NCBI RefSeq assembly: GCF_039542345.1
Contig: NZ_BAABHY010000001.1
Coordinates: 310,001 to 374,000 of the forward strand
DNA: 64,000 nt
Origin: Orbus sasakiae
GTDB lineage: Bacteria; Pseudomonadota; Gammaproteobacteria; Enterobacterales; Orbaceae
Reading direction: 5' to 3'
This document shows, piece after piece, positions 17,881-26,730 of this stretch. The notes beneath the pieces were generated by a model. It saw only the letters and a list, made by a program, of their open reading frames with translations, was not told the origin of the DNA and made no database searches. Numbering within the stretch: the stretch's first letter is position 1; each line of letters begins with the position of its first letter. The position numbers and the translations under genes were made by a program.

Positions 17881-18938
17881 CAAAAAAATTGTTAGTGATG
17901 GCTGGTGGTACGGGCGGGCATGTTTTCCCTGGGCTTGCCGTTGCCCACGAATTGATGAAACAAGGTTGGCAAGTTCGTTGGTTAGGCACTGCTGATAGAA
18001 TGGAAGCTCAATTAGTTCCTCAACATGGTATTGATATCGATTTTATTAAAATATCCGGCATCAGAGGCAAAGGGTTAGTTGCTAAATTATTTTCGCCACT
18101 ACGCATTATTACAGCCGTTATGCAAGCACGAAAAATAATTAAAGCTTATCAACCTGATGTAGTACTTGGGATGGGGGGATATGTGTCAGGACCTGGTGGT
18201 ATCGCTGCAAAATTATGTGGTGTTCCAGTGGTGTTGCATGAGCAAAATGGTATTGCTGGATTAACCAACAAATGGTTATCAAAAGTAGCTACAACCGTTT
18301 TACAAGCTTTTCCATCGGCATTTAAAAAGGCTAAAGTAGTCGGTAACCCCGTCAGAGAGGATATTTTAGCTTTACCAAGCCCAACAGAGCGTTTTAGCCA
18401 TCATGATGGTAAGATGAGAATATTGGTTATGGGCGGTAGTCAAGGTGCTAAAATATTAAATGACGTATTACCTGTTGCATTTAAAGACGTTAATGAACAA
18501 TTTGTGATTTGGCATCAAACAGGAAAAGGTGCTCAACAAACGGTACTCAACGCGTATGATGGGATTGATATGACTGGAAGTAAAGTCACTGAATTTATTG
18601 ATGATGTTGCTGCTGCTTATCATTGGGCGGATATTGTCATATGTCGCAGTGGAGCATTAACCGTAAGTGAAATACAGGTTGTTGGCCTCGGTGCAATTTT
18701 TGTCCCTTTTATGCATAAAGATCGCCAACAATATTGGAATGCAAAACCTTTACAAGATATCGGTGCAGCGAATATTATTGAACAAATGAATTTTACTGCC
18801 GATAAGTTAGTTGAATTGTTAAGACCGCTAGATCGTCAGCGATTATTAGATATGGCAATTAAGGCCAATAGTCTGGCCATTAAAGACTCAGCGTTAGAGG
18901 TTGCTCAAGCGATTAAAGATTGCGTTGTTAAACATTAA
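17877..18938 (+). CDS. murG: UDP-GlcNAc:lipid I N-acetylglucosaminyltransferase MurG
   Basis: A 353-residue GT-B glycosyltransferase (E. coli MurG has 355). The first glycine loop AGGTGGHVFPG is at about residues 9-19, the second (GMGGYVSGPG) near 100 and the third (VMGGSQGAKI) near 190. The UDP-GlcNAc site CRSGALTVSE is near 258. It acts on the inner face of the cytoplasmic membrane and converts lipid I to lipid II. Its start overlaps the ftsW stop by 4 bp. Confidence 0.97.
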   Translation: MTKKLLVMAGGTGGHVFPGLAVAHELMKQGWQVRWLGTADRMEAQLVPQHGIDIDFIKISGIRGKGLVAKLFSPLRIITAVMQARKIIKAYQPDVVLGMGGYVSGPGGIAAKLCGVPVVLHEQNGIAGLTNKWLSKVATTVLQAFPSAFKKAKVVGNPVREDILALPSPTERFSHHDGKMRILVMGGSQGAKILNDVLPVAFKDVNEQFVIWHQTGKGAQQTVLNAYDGIDMTGSKVTEFIDDVAAAYHWADIVICRSGALTVSEIQVVGLGAIFVPFMHKDRQQYWNAKPLQDIGAANIIEQMNFTADKLVELLRPLDRQRLLDMAIKANSLAIKDSALEVAQAIKDCVVKH

Positions 18939-18959
18939 AAAACAGTAATAAGATAAAAT

Positions 18960-20423
18960 ATGAATGCAAAAAAATTAGCAGAACTAAGAACAATGATTCC
19001 TGAAATGAAGCGGGTAAGGCATATTCATTTTGTTGGAATTGGTGGTGCTGGTATGGGCGGCATTGCCGAAGTCCTCGTTAATGAAGGATATGAAATCAGT
19101 GGTTCTGATATCGCTGAAAATGCAGTGACACAACATTTAGCCACACTCGGTGCAAAAATTACAATTGGTCACAAGGCAGAAAATGTGACCGGTGCCAGTG
19201 TTGTTGTTATTTCATCTGCTATTTCAGAAGATAATATTGAAGTTGTAACCGCCATTGAGGCGCGAATTCCGGTTATTCAACGTGCACAAATGTTAGCTGA
19301 ATTAATGCGTTTTCGATATGGTATTGCCATAGCGGGTACACATGGTAAAACAACCACAACCGCTATGGTGACAGCAATTTATGCTGAAGCAAAACTGGAT
19401 CCGACTTTTGTCAATGGTGGGTTAGTTAAAGCCGCTGGGACTCACGCAAGATTAGGTAGTAGCCGTTATTTTATTGCTGAAGCCGATGAAAGTGATGCTT
19501 CTTTTTTACATTTACAGCCTATGGTTTCGATTGTTACTAATATTGAAGCTGACCATATGGATACCTATCAGGGTAATATTGATAATTTAAAACAGACGTT
19601 TATTACTTTTTTACGTAATTTACCGTTTTATGGATTAGCAATTATGTGCTATGACGATCCTATAAATAGAGAATTATTGCCAATTATTGGACGTAAAATT
19701 ATTAGCTATGGTTTCAATGACGGTGCTGATGTCATCATAAAAAATTATCAACAGGTATTAAGCCGTAGTTTCTTTACCGTAGTACGAGAGGGATTACCTG
19801 AACTCAATGTCGAACTTAATGCGCCAGGTAAACATAATGCACTAAATGCAACGGCAGCGTTAATAGCCGCAACCGAAGATGGTATCGATGATAATGCGAT
19901 TTTAGCAGCATTAGCTAAATTTGGTGGCACAAGTCGTCGCTTTGATTTTTTAGGTTCTTACGCGCATCCACAAGGTGGGGAAATTATGATGGTTGATGAT
20001 TATGGTCATCATCCAAGTGAAGTCAATGTGACGATTCAGGCAGCTAGAAATGGTTGGCCTCAAAAACGCTTAGCGATGTTGTTTCAACCCCATCGATATA
20101 CACGTACACGTGATTTGTTTGATGATTTTGCTAATGTTTTATCTCAAGTGGATGTATTAGTCATGCTTGATGTTTATTCGGCAGGAGAACAACCCATAGC
20201 GGGGGCAGATAGTCGAGCACTATGTCGTACAATACGTAATCGAGGCAAAGTTGATCCGATTTATGTTGCTGATCCTAACACGTTACCGGAAGTATTAGCT
20301 GAAGTATTAAAAGGTGGTGATCTATTACTTACCCAAGGCGCAGGCAGTGTAGGTAAAATTGCGCGTCATTTATCAAATATGGAATTATTTGTGCAACAAT
20401 CATTAGTAGAAGGTGATAAATAA
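18960..20423 (+). CDS. murC: UDP-N-acetylmuramate:L-alanine ligase MurC
   Basis: A 487-residue Mur ligase. The N-terminal UDP-binding motif GIGGAGMGGIAE is near residue 26 and the ATP P-loop AGTHGKTTTTAMV near 124. The DDYGHHPSEV segment near 345 is a MurC/Mpl hallmark. The presence of murD, E, F and the cluster context assigns MurC rather than Mpl. It adds the first L-alanine to UDP-MurNAc. It sits 21 bp after murG and directly abuts ddlB (TAAATG). Confidence 0.97.
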   Translation: MNAKKLAELRTMIPEMKRVRHIHFVGIGGAGMGGIAEVLVNEGYEISGSDIAENAVTQHLATLGAKITIGHKAENVTGASVVVISSAISEDNIEVVTAIEARIPVIQRAQMLAELMRFRYGIAIAGTHGKTTTTAMVTAIYAEAKLDPTFVNGGLVKAAGTHARLGSSRYFIAEADESDASFLHLQPMVSIVTNIEADHMDTYQGNIDNLKQTFITFLRNLPFYGLAIMCYDDPINRELLPIIGRKIISYGFNDGADVIIKNYQQVLSRSFFTVVREGLPELNVELNAPGKHNALNATAALIAATEDGIDDNAILAALAKFGGTSRRFDFLGSYAHPQGGEIMMVDDYGHHPSEVNVTIQAARNGWPQKRLAMLFQPHRYTRTRDLFDDFANVLSQVDVLVMLDVYSAGEQPIAGADSRALCRTIRNRGKVDPIYVADPNTLPEVLAEVLKGGDLLLTQGAGSVGKIARHLSNMELFVQQSLVEGDK

Positions 20424-21332
20424 ATGGCTGATAAAGTTGCAGTATTGTTTGGTGGTACATCAGCAGAACGTGAAGTTTCGCTAAAATCAGGCAATGCAGT
20501 ATTAAACGGTTTACTTGAAAAAGGTATTGATGCTTATGCAATCGATACCCGCGACTATCCGATTACTCAACTTAAGCAAGATGGCTTTACTAAGGCATTT
20601 ATTGCATTACATGGCAGAGGTGGCGAAGATGGTATTACTCAAGCCATTTTGACTTATCAAAATATTCCTTATACAGGAAGTGATGTGCTGTCATCAGCTT
20701 TGACCATGGATAAATTAAAAACCAAATTAGTCTGGAAATCATCTAATTTACCTGTTGCAGAGTATGTCATGGTTGAAAAAGGTCAACCAATTTGTGTTGA
20801 AGAACTGGTTAAACAACTTGGTTTGCCATTGTTTGTTAAGCCAAGTCATGAAGGTTCAAGTGTGGGAATGAGTCGCGTTAATGAAGCAACAGATTTACAA
20901 CGTGCTATAGAACATGCTTTTAAATTTGATAATTCAGTGATGGTTGAAGCTTTTTTATCGGGGGCTGAATATACTGTCGCCATTGTTGGTGATGAAGTGT
21001 TACCCACCATTAAAATTCAACCTGCTACCCCATTTTATGACTATGACGCAAAATATTTGTCGGATAAAACACAGTATTTTTGTCCAAGTGGATTAGATGA
21101 AGCGCAAGAAATGGCACTTCGTGACCTTGCCTATAAAGCATACCAATCTGTGGGATGCCGTGGTTGGGGACGAGTTGATATCATGTTTAGTGCAGAGGGA
21201 AACCCTTATTTGCTTGAAGTGAATACCGCACCAGGCATGACTGATCATAGTTTAGTGCCAATGGCAGCGAAACAATGTGGTTGGTCGTTTAGTGATTTAG
21301 TTTATAAAATTTTATCTTTAGCTAAAGTATAA
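20424..21332 (+). CDS. ddlB: D-alanine-D-alanine ligase DdlB
   Basis: A 302-residue ATP-grasp enzyme. The N-terminal FGGTSAEREVSLKSG motif (residues 9-23), the KPSHEGSSVGMSR loop near 140 and the LLEVNTAPGMTDHSL block near 265 match DdlB closely. It makes the D-Ala-D-Ala used by MurF. The Tyr-type residue pattern around GSSVGM is that of D-Ala-D-Ala rather than D-Ala-D-lactate ligases, so no vancomycin-type change is suggested. The start abuts the murC stop. Confidence 0.96.
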   Translation: MADKVAVLFGGTSAEREVSLKSGNAVLNGLLEKGIDAYAIDTRDYPITQLKQDGFTKAFIALHGRGGEDGITQAILTYQNIPYTGSDVLSSALTMDKLKTKLVWKSSNLPVAEYVMVEKGQPICVEELVKQLGLPLFVKPSHEGSSVGMSRVNEATDLQRAIEHAFKFDNSVMVEAFLSGAEYTVAIVGDEVLPTIKIQPATPFYDYDAKYLSDKTQYFCPSGLDEAQEMALRDLAYKAYQSVGCRGWGRVDIMFSAEGNPYLLEVNTAPGMTDHSLVPMAAKQCGWSFSDLVYKILSLAKV

Positions 21333-21366
21333 TGTTTAAGAACTTACGATAGTCAAACTGGTTAAT

Positions 21367-22197
21367 ATGAAAAAAACACGACAAGCGGCACAGCGAAAAG
21401 AGACTAAAAAAAAGGCTTTTCTATTATTTGCTAATGTTGAACAGTTTGTAGGATTTTTGTTTTTTATTATCGTTATATCATTAAGCGTATGGGTTGTTAT
21501 TACCGTTAAAAATTGGGTAGATAATCCGGAACGCGTGGTATTATCACAGTTAACCTTAACAGGTGATAACACATTTACAACCGAAGAAGATGTGAGAAAA
21601 GCAATATTAGGTCTTGGTTTGCCCAATACTTATATTGCTCAAGATGTTGATGATATTCAGCAAGAAATTATGCGTCTGCCTTGGATTAAACAAGTCAGTG
21701 TACGTAAACAGTGGCCAGATCGTTTAATTGTACACATTGTTGAGTACCAACCGCATTACTTTTGGAATGAGATTTTTTTATTGGATAATCATGCTGTGAT
21801 GTTTAGTGTGCCAAAAGAGCGCATTAACAATGACATGATGCCAAAGTTATATGGCCCAATTGGCAAAGAAAAACTCATTTTAGATATGTATCATCAACTA
21901 GAGACAGTTTCGACGCAACTGGCTAATAAAGATTTAACATTATCAATTAGTGATGCAATGGCCGATGATCGAAATGCCTGGCAATTAATTGTTAAACCGT
22001 GTGTAAAAGGTTTTTGTGTTGATAATCAAAACATTACACTTAAACTTGGTCGAGAAAATATTATAGAGCGTTACGAGCGGTTTATTCGACTGTTCTCAGA
22101 TATTCAGGCCGGATTGCCTGAAGATGAAAGATTAATTGAAGCTGATTTACGTTATGAAAATGGTATTTCAGTTAAAAAACAAAAAATTGAGAAATAA
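21367..22197 (+). CDS. ftsQ: Cell division protein FtsQ
   Basis: A 276-residue bitopic protein, the same length as in E. coli. It has a Lys/Arg-rich cytoplasmic tail, a transmembrane helix at about residues 27-50, then a POTRA domain starting around VLSQLTLTGDNTFTTEEDV and the FtsQ beta domain with PWIKQVSVRKQWPD near residue 108. It recruits FtsL and FtsB to the divisome. Gap to ddlB is 34 bp, to ftsA 15 bp. Confidence 0.95.
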   Translation: MKKTRQAAQRKETKKKAFLLFANVEQFVGFLFFIIVISLSVWVVITVKNWVDNPERVVLSQLTLTGDNTFTTEEDVRKAILGLGLPNTYIAQDVDDIQQEIMRLPWIKQVSVRKQWPDRLIVHIVEYQPHYFWNEIFLLDNHAVMFSVPKERINNDMMPKLYGPIGKEKLILDMYHQLETVSTQLANKDLTLSISDAMADDRNAWQLIVKPCVKGFCVDNQNITLKLGRENIIERYERFIRLFSDIQAGLPEDERLIEADLRYENGISVKKQKIEK

Positions 22198-22212
22198 TTA
22201 GGATAACGAAGT

Positions 22213-23466
22213 ATGAAAACAACAGAAAAAAAGTTAGTCGTTGGACTGGAAGTTGGTACATCCAAGGTACTTGCACTTGTTGGGGAAGTACTTCCAGACG
22301 GTATTGTTAACATTATTGGCGTTGGTCATTGTCCTTCAAAAGGCGTGGATAAAGGTGGCGTTAATGATCTTGAATCAGTGGTAAAATCAATACAACGAGC
22401 CGCAGATCAAGCTGAATTAATGGCTGACTGTCAAATTTCTTCAGTCTATCTCGCTCTCTCAGGTAAGCATATTCGTTGTCAAAATGAAATTGGTATGGTG
22501 CCAATTGCTGAAGAAGAAGTGACGGCTGATGATGTTGAAAATGTTGTTCATACGGCAAAATCAGTTCGTATTTTAGATGAACACCGTATATTACATGTTA
22601 TTGCTCAAGAATATTCTATTGATTTACAAGAGGGGATAAAAAACCCAATAGGTTTATCTGGTGTACGAATGAAGTCAAAAGTTCATTTGATTACCTGTCA
22701 TAATGATATGGCAAAAAATATCGTTAAAGCCGTAGAGCGCTGTGGATTAAAAGTTGATCAACTTATTTTTTCAGGACTTGCATCCAGTTATGCTGTATTG
22801 ACCGATGATGAAAAAGAGCTCGGTGCATGTGTTATTGATATGGGTGGCGGTACGATGGATATTTCGGTTTATACAGGGGGGGCGTTACGTCACTCTGTGG
22901 TTATTCCGTATGCCGGAAATGTCGTAACCAGTGATATCGCTTATGCATTTGGTACCCCTCCTATGGATGCTGAAAATATTAAAATTAAATATGGTTGTGC
23001 AACCGGAGCCTTAGTTGGTAAAGATGAAGTTATCGATGTACCAAGTGTCGGCGGGCGGCCATCTCGAACATTACAGCGACAAACATTGGCAGATGTTATT
23101 GAGCCAAGATACACAGAGTTATTATCATTAGTACAAAAAGAACTGACCACACTACAAGAGAGTTTAAAGCAACAAAATGTTAAGCATCAGTTGGCCGCAG
23201 GTATTGTTTTAACTGGTGGGGCAGCCCAAATTAAAGGCTTGGTTGAATGTGCTGAAAAAGTATTCCAAAATCAAGTCAGAATCGGATACCCACTTAATAT
23301 ATCAGGTTTAACTGATTATGTACAAAAACCTTATTGTTCAACCGCGGTTGGCCTTTTGCATTATGGAAAACAAAGTATATTAAACGATGACGGCGATACA
23401 AAAGATAAGTCGTCAATAAAGGGATTGGCTAAACGTTTAACAGGCTGGTTTAAAAAAGAGTTTTAG
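22213..23466 (+). CDS. ftsA: Cell division protein FtsA (actin-like membrane tether)
   Basis: A 417-residue actin-fold ATPase. Phosphate 1 motif GLEVGTSKV lies near residue 11 and phosphate 2 motif IDMGGGTMDISVY near 210; the SHS2/1C insertion sits between. The extreme C-terminus (GLAKRLTGWFKKEF) is the conserved amphipathic membrane-targeting helix. It anchors FtsZ polymers to the membrane and activates the divisome. The 113-bp gap before ftsZ is the longest in the late cluster and holds a candidate promoter. Confidence 0.97.
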   Translation: MKTTEKKLVVGLEVGTSKVLALVGEVLPDGIVNIIGVGHCPSKGVDKGGVNDLESVVKSIQRAADQAELMADCQISSVYLALSGKHIRCQNEIGMVPIAEEEVTADDVENVVHTAKSVRILDEHRILHVIAQEYSIDLQEGIKNPIGLSGVRMKSKVHLITCHNDMAKNIVKAVERCGLKVDQLIFSGLASSYAVLTDDEKELGACVIDMGGGTMDISVYTGGALRHSVVIPYAGNVVTSDIAYAFGTPPMDAENIKIKYGCATGALVGKDEVIDVPSVGGRPSRTLQRQTLADVIEPRYTELLSLVQKELTTLQESLKQQNVKHQLAAGIVLTGGAAQIKGLVECAEKVFQNQVRIGYPLNISGLTDYVQKPYCSTAVGLLHYGKQSILNDDGDTKDKSSIKGLAKRLTGWFKKEF

Positions 23467-23500
23467 TCAATATTTTTATAATAATTAATTCATTAACTGC

Positions 23501-23529
23501 GTGACTTTGCCAGAGCTTATCTGTACAAT
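23501..23529 (+). promoter_or_regulatory. Candidate ftsZ-proximal sigma-70 promoter
   Basis: GTGACT (23501-23506, 4 of 6) and TACAAT (23524-23529, 5 of 6) are separated by 17 bp inside the 113-bp ftsA-ftsZ gap, about 50 bp ahead of the ftsZ start. Extra promoters near ftsZ are usual in gammaproteobacteria. By-eye assignment only. Confidence 0.4.
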
Positions 23530-23579
23530 ATCAGCCAAGCGTTGTGTAGACGCAGAGAATGTAAATTTGGAGAGTAATT

Positions 23580-24713
23580 ATGTTTGAACCAATGGTTGCA
23601 TCAAATGAACCAGTTATTAAAGTTATCGGTGTTGGTGGCGGTGGCGGTAATGCCGTGGAACACATGGTTGCAGAGCACATTGAAGGCGTAGAGTTTTTTG
23701 CTGCAAATACCGATGCGCAAGCTTTGAGACGAATCAAAGTTGGTCAAACAATCCAAATCGGTAGTGCGATTACTAAAGGTTTAGGTGCTGGTGCAAACCC
23801 TGAAGTGGGGAAAACATCAGCTCAAGAAGACCGTGATGTTATTCGCACAGCACTTGAAGGTGCCGATATGGTTTTTATCGCAGCAGGTATGGGTGGTGGT
23901 ACCGGTACAGGGGCGGCCCCCGTTGTTGCTGAAATCGCTAAAGAATTGGGGATTTTGACTGTTGCTGTCGTCACTAAACCGTTTGGTTTTGAAGGTAAAA
24001 AAAGAATGGCATTTGCCGAACAAGGTATTGCCGAACTTGCTAAACACGTTGACTCATTAATTACGATTCCAAATGATAAATTACTTAAAGTATTAGGGCG
24101 AGGCGTAACATTACTCAATGCGTTTTCTGCTGCTAATGGTGTTTTAATGGGCGCAGTACAAGGTATTGCTGAGCTTATTACTAAACCAGGTATTATTAAC
24201 GTTGACTTTGCTGACGTACGAACAGTGATGTCTGAAATGGGTTATGCCATGATGGGTTCTGGAAAAGCATCTGGTGACAACCGTGCGGAAGAAGCGGCTG
24301 AAATGGCTATTTCAAGTCCATTACTTGAAGATATTGATTTGTCGGGTGCACGTGGTGTACTAGTCAATGTTACCGCGGGCTTTGATTTAAGCTTAGAAGA
24401 ATTTGACACAGTAGGTCGTACTGTGCAGGCATTTGCTTCAGATAATGCAACAGTTGTTGTTGGTTCAACAATTGATCCTGATATGACTGATGAAATTAGA
24501 GTAACGGTTGTTGCTACAGGTATTGGTATGGATAAACGTCCTGAAATGAAAATGGTACAACCTATTGCACCGCGTCAGACGTATCAGCAACCTGCTGCAC
24601 CAGTTCAGCACGAGATTAAACCAGCTCAAGTGGTAAATGACACTTCTACGTCAACGGTTAATAAAGAAGATTATTTAGATATTCCCGCTTTTTTACGTAA
24701 ACAAGCGGATTAA
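23580..24713 (+). CDS. ftsZ: Cell division tubulin homologue FtsZ
   Basis: A 377-residue GTPase. The tubulin signature GMGGGTGTGAAP is near residue 103, and the T7 synergy loop containing NVDFADVRTVM near 207 supplies the catalytic Asp. A Pro/Gln/Thr-rich linker follows from about residue 318. The conserved C-terminal peptide DYLDIPAFLRKQAD binds FtsA and ZipA. It polymerises into the Z-ring. A strong ribosome site (GGAGAG, 23571-23576) precedes the start, in keeping with high expression. Confidence 0.98.
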   Translation: MFEPMVASNEPVIKVIGVGGGGGNAVEHMVAEHIEGVEFFAANTDAQALRRIKVGQTIQIGSAITKGLGAGANPEVGKTSAQEDRDVIRTALEGADMVFIAAGMGGGTGTGAAPVVAEIAKELGILTVAVVTKPFGFEGKKRMAFAEQGIAELAKHVDSLITIPNDKLLKVLGRGVTLLNAFSAANGVLMGAVQGIAELITKPGIINVDFADVRTVMSEMGYAMMGSGKASGDNRAEEAAEMAISSPLLEDIDLSGARGVLVNVTAGFDLSLEEFDTVGRTVQAFASDNATVVVGSTIDPDMTDEIRVTVVATGIGMDKRPEMKMVQPIAPRQTYQQPAAPVQHEIKPAQVVNDTSTSTVNKEDYLDIPAFLRKQAD

Positions 24714-24788
24714 TTTGAACTTATAACAAGTTTTGTTGTCGAATAAATAAGTCATAAATCGTTAGTTACATAATGATAGGTGCAAAGA

Positions 24789-25703
24789 GTGAAACAAAGA
24801 ACATTAAAAAATAAAATTCAGACGACTGGAGTTGGCTTACATACAGGTAAAAAAGTCACGCTAACTTTACGCCCTGCGCCTGATAATACCGGAATTATTT
24901 ATCGTCGAACTGATTTAAGTCCTGCAGTTGATTTTCCTGTTGATGCAAAATCAGTCCGTGACACTATGTTATGTACTTGTTTAGTGAATGAGAACAACGT
25001 TAGAATTTCAACAGTTGAGCATATCAATGCCGCTTTAGCTGGTCTTGGTATCGATAATATTATTATTGAAGTGGATGCACCTGAAATTCCAATAATGGAT
25101 GGTAGTGCAAGTCCATTTATCTATTTATTATTAGATGCGGGTATTGCTGAACAAGATGCACCAAAAAAATTCTTACGCGTTAAACAAACAGTACGCGTTG
25201 AAAATGGTGATAAATGGGCAGAAATCAGACCTTATAGCGGTTTTAAATTAGATTTTACGATTGATTTTAATCACCCAGCTATTGATGGTAGCTCGCAACG
25301 TTATCAAATGGATTTCTCATCCGAATCATTTATTCGTCAAATTAGCCGTGCAAGAACTTTTGGTTTCATGCGTGATATTGAAATGTTACAGTCTAAAGGA
25401 TTATGTCTTGGTGGTAGTTTAGATTGCGCAATTGTTGTTGATGATTATCGCGTTTTAAATGAAGATGGTTTACGTTTTGATGATGAATTTGTTAGACATA
25501 AGATGCTTGATACCATTGGTGACTTATACATGTGTGGTCATAACATGTTGGCTGAAGTGGTGTGTTATAAATCAGGACATGCACTAAATAACCAATTATT
25601 ACAGGCTTTACTTGCTAACCAAGAAGCTTGGGAGTTTGTTACATTTGATGATGCACAAGCTGTTCCTGTTGCTTTAACTAATCAATCGCTTGTTTTAGCT
25701 TAA
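24789..25703 (+). CDS. lpxC: UDP-3-O-acyl-N-acetylglucosamine deacetylase LpxC
   Basis: A 304-residue zinc deacetylase, the committed step of lipid A synthesis. The zinc-ligand His is in TVEHINAAL (near residue 78); the HKMLDTIGD segment with the second His and Asp is near 238, and the catalytic His near 265 is in KSGHALNN. Two GTG starts lie 9 bp apart (24780 and 24789). GTG at 24789 gives M-KQRTLK, matching E. coli, and places the AGG at 24777-24779 nine bases upstream, so it is preferred. The C-terminal LVLA resembles the degradation tag used by FtsH in E. coli. The dcw transcript ends just after it. Confidence 0.96.
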   Translation: MKQRTLKNKIQTTGVGLHTGKKVTLTLRPAPDNTGIIYRRTDLSPAVDFPVDAKSVRDTMLCTCLVNENNVRISTVEHINAALAGLGIDNIIIEVDAPEIPIMDGSASPFIYLLLDAGIAEQDAPKKFLRVKQTVRVENGDKWAEIRPYSGFKLDFTIDFNHPAIDGSSQRYQMDFSSESFIRQISRARTFGFMRDIEMLQSKGLCLGGSLDCAIVVDDYRVLNEDGLRFDDEFVRHKMLDTIGDLYMCGHNMLAEVVCYKSGHALNNQLLQALLANQEAWEFVTFDDAQAVPVALTNQSLVLA

Positions 25704-25721
25704 TTTATCAATTTTCTAATT

Positions 25722-25753
25722 AACGCTTTCATCTTACAGTGAAAGCGTTTTTT
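25722..25753 (+). terminator. Rho-independent terminator closing the dcw cluster
   Basis: A 10-bp perfect stem, AACGCTTTCA (25722-25731) with TGAAAGCGTT (25740-25749), has an 8-nt loop and a T-run to 25753. It is the first convincing terminator after mraZ. Confidence 0.9.
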
Positions 25754-25787
25754 ATTTCTACTAAATATAAATATTTGATTACTAATT

Positions 25788-26381
25788 ATGAAAACTAGTC
25801 ATTTTTTTGCTCACCTTGCACGATTAAAGTTAATTAATCGCTGGCCTTTAATGCGTAATATCAGAACTGAAAATGTTTCTGAGCATAGTTTACAAGTTGC
25901 TTTTGTCGCACATGCATTAGCGATCATTAAAAATCGTAAATTTGGTGGTGGTGTTAATCCAGAAAGGATTGCATTAATGGCGATGTATCATGATGCTTCA
26001 GAAGTGCTTACTGGTGACATGCCAACACCAACGAAATATTACAATCCACAAATTACCGTTGAATATAAGAAGATAGAAAAAATCGCGCAAAATAAATTAA
26101 TCGATATGTTGCCTGAAGAACTTCAAGCTGATTTTAGTCCCTTAATTGATGATGATTTTTACAGCGATGATGAACGGCATATTATCAAGCAAGCTGATGC
26201 ATTGTGTGCTTATTTAAAAACAATTGAAGAGCTGAGTGCTGGTAACAATGAGTTTAAATTAGCAAAGCAGCGATTAAAGAAGACATTATCCGAACGAGAT
26301 AGCGCTGAAATGGATTATTTTTTAGATGTATTTGTACCAAGTTTTAGTTTATCGCTTGATGAAATTACATTAGATGATTAA
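25788..26381 (+). CDS. yfbR: 5'-deoxynucleotidase YfbR (HD domain)
   Basis: A 197-residue HD-domain phosphohydrolase, almost the same length as E. coli YfbR. The metal ligands line up at the E. coli positions: H33 in SEHS, H68-D69 in MYHDASE, and D77 in GDMPTP. It removes the 5'-phosphate from deoxynucleoside monophosphates, part of dNTP pool and thymidylate balance. It sits alone between the lpxC terminator and the AKP peptide gene. Confidence 0.92.
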   Translation: MKTSHFFAHLARLKLINRWPLMRNIRTENVSEHSLQVAFVAHALAIIKNRKFGGGVNPERIALMAMYHDASEVLTGDMPTPTKYYNPQITVEYKKIEKIAQNKLIDMLPEELQADFSPLIDDDFYSDDERHIIKQADALCAYLKTIEELSAGNNEFKLAKQRLKKTLSERDSAEMDYFLDVFVPSFSLSLDEITLDD

Positions 26382-26537
26382 TAAAATGAAATGCTAAAAC
26401 TTTTTTTATAGACTAGGATGTCATACGAGAATCATCATTTTTTATTAAAAAATTACGGGAAAATTTCAAATTTTAGCAATCCAAAAATATTTTCTTATCT
26501 GCATATTGTTTTTTAATTTTCTTAGGAGTATATAGTA

Positions 26538-26567
26538 ATGGAATATTTAAGAATATTCATAAACTAA
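26538..26567 (+). CDS. Possible 9-codon mini-ORF with good ribosome site and internal hairpin
   Basis: ATG at 26538 follows AGGAG (26524-26528) at 9-nt spacing and encodes nine residues before TAA at 26565. Inside it, GAATATT (26541-26547) can pair with AATATTC (26552-26558) around a 4-nt loop. It lies 29 bp before the AKP peptide gene. It could be a leader peptide or chance; nothing shows that it is translated. Confidence 0.25.
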   Translation: MEYLRIFIN

Positions 26568-26596
26568 ATAGTTTTTTTAACTAAGGATGAATAAAA

Positions 26597-26680
26597 ATGG
26601 CTAAATCAGCTCCAGCTAAAAAAGAACCAGCTAAAGCCCCAGCAAAAGCACCTGCTAAAGCGCCTTCTAAAAAGAAATAG
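26597..26680 (+). CDS. 27-residue Lys/Ala/Pro-repeat basic peptide, function unknown
   Basis: A short gene with an AAGGA ribosome site (26583-26587, 9 nt before ATG) and a terminator 25 bp after its stop. The peptide contains 9 Lys, 9 Ala, 5 Pro, 2 Ser, 1 Glu and Met only, with an A-K-A-P repeat through its middle and KKK at the end, net charge about +8. There is no signal peptide or membrane segment. The composition is like the AKP-type tails of histone-H1-like and AlgP-type bacterial proteins, so nucleic-acid binding is a reasonable guess, but no family assignment is claimed. Its own ribosome site, regular repeat and terminator argue for a real gene. Confidence 0.65.
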   Translation: MAKSAPAKKEPAKAPAKAPAKAPSKKK

Positions 26681-26704
26681 TGTTTAAACCGAATTGATAT
26701 GATT

Positions 26705-26727
26705 AAAGGGCGATATTGCCCTTTTTT
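26705..26727 (+). terminator. Rho-independent terminator after the AKP peptide gene
   Basis: A 7-bp stem, AAAGGGC (26705-26711) with GCCCTTT (26718-26724), has a 6-nt loop and a T-run to 26727. It lies between the AKP gene and the convergent greB, whose stop is at 26731. The minus-strand T-tract is poorer. Confidence 0.85.
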
Positions 26728-26730
26728 CAT

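Noticed and set aside
23822..24118. Antisense frame within ftsZ
   Set aside because: Shadow of a highly conserved gene; no ribosome site or promoter seen.
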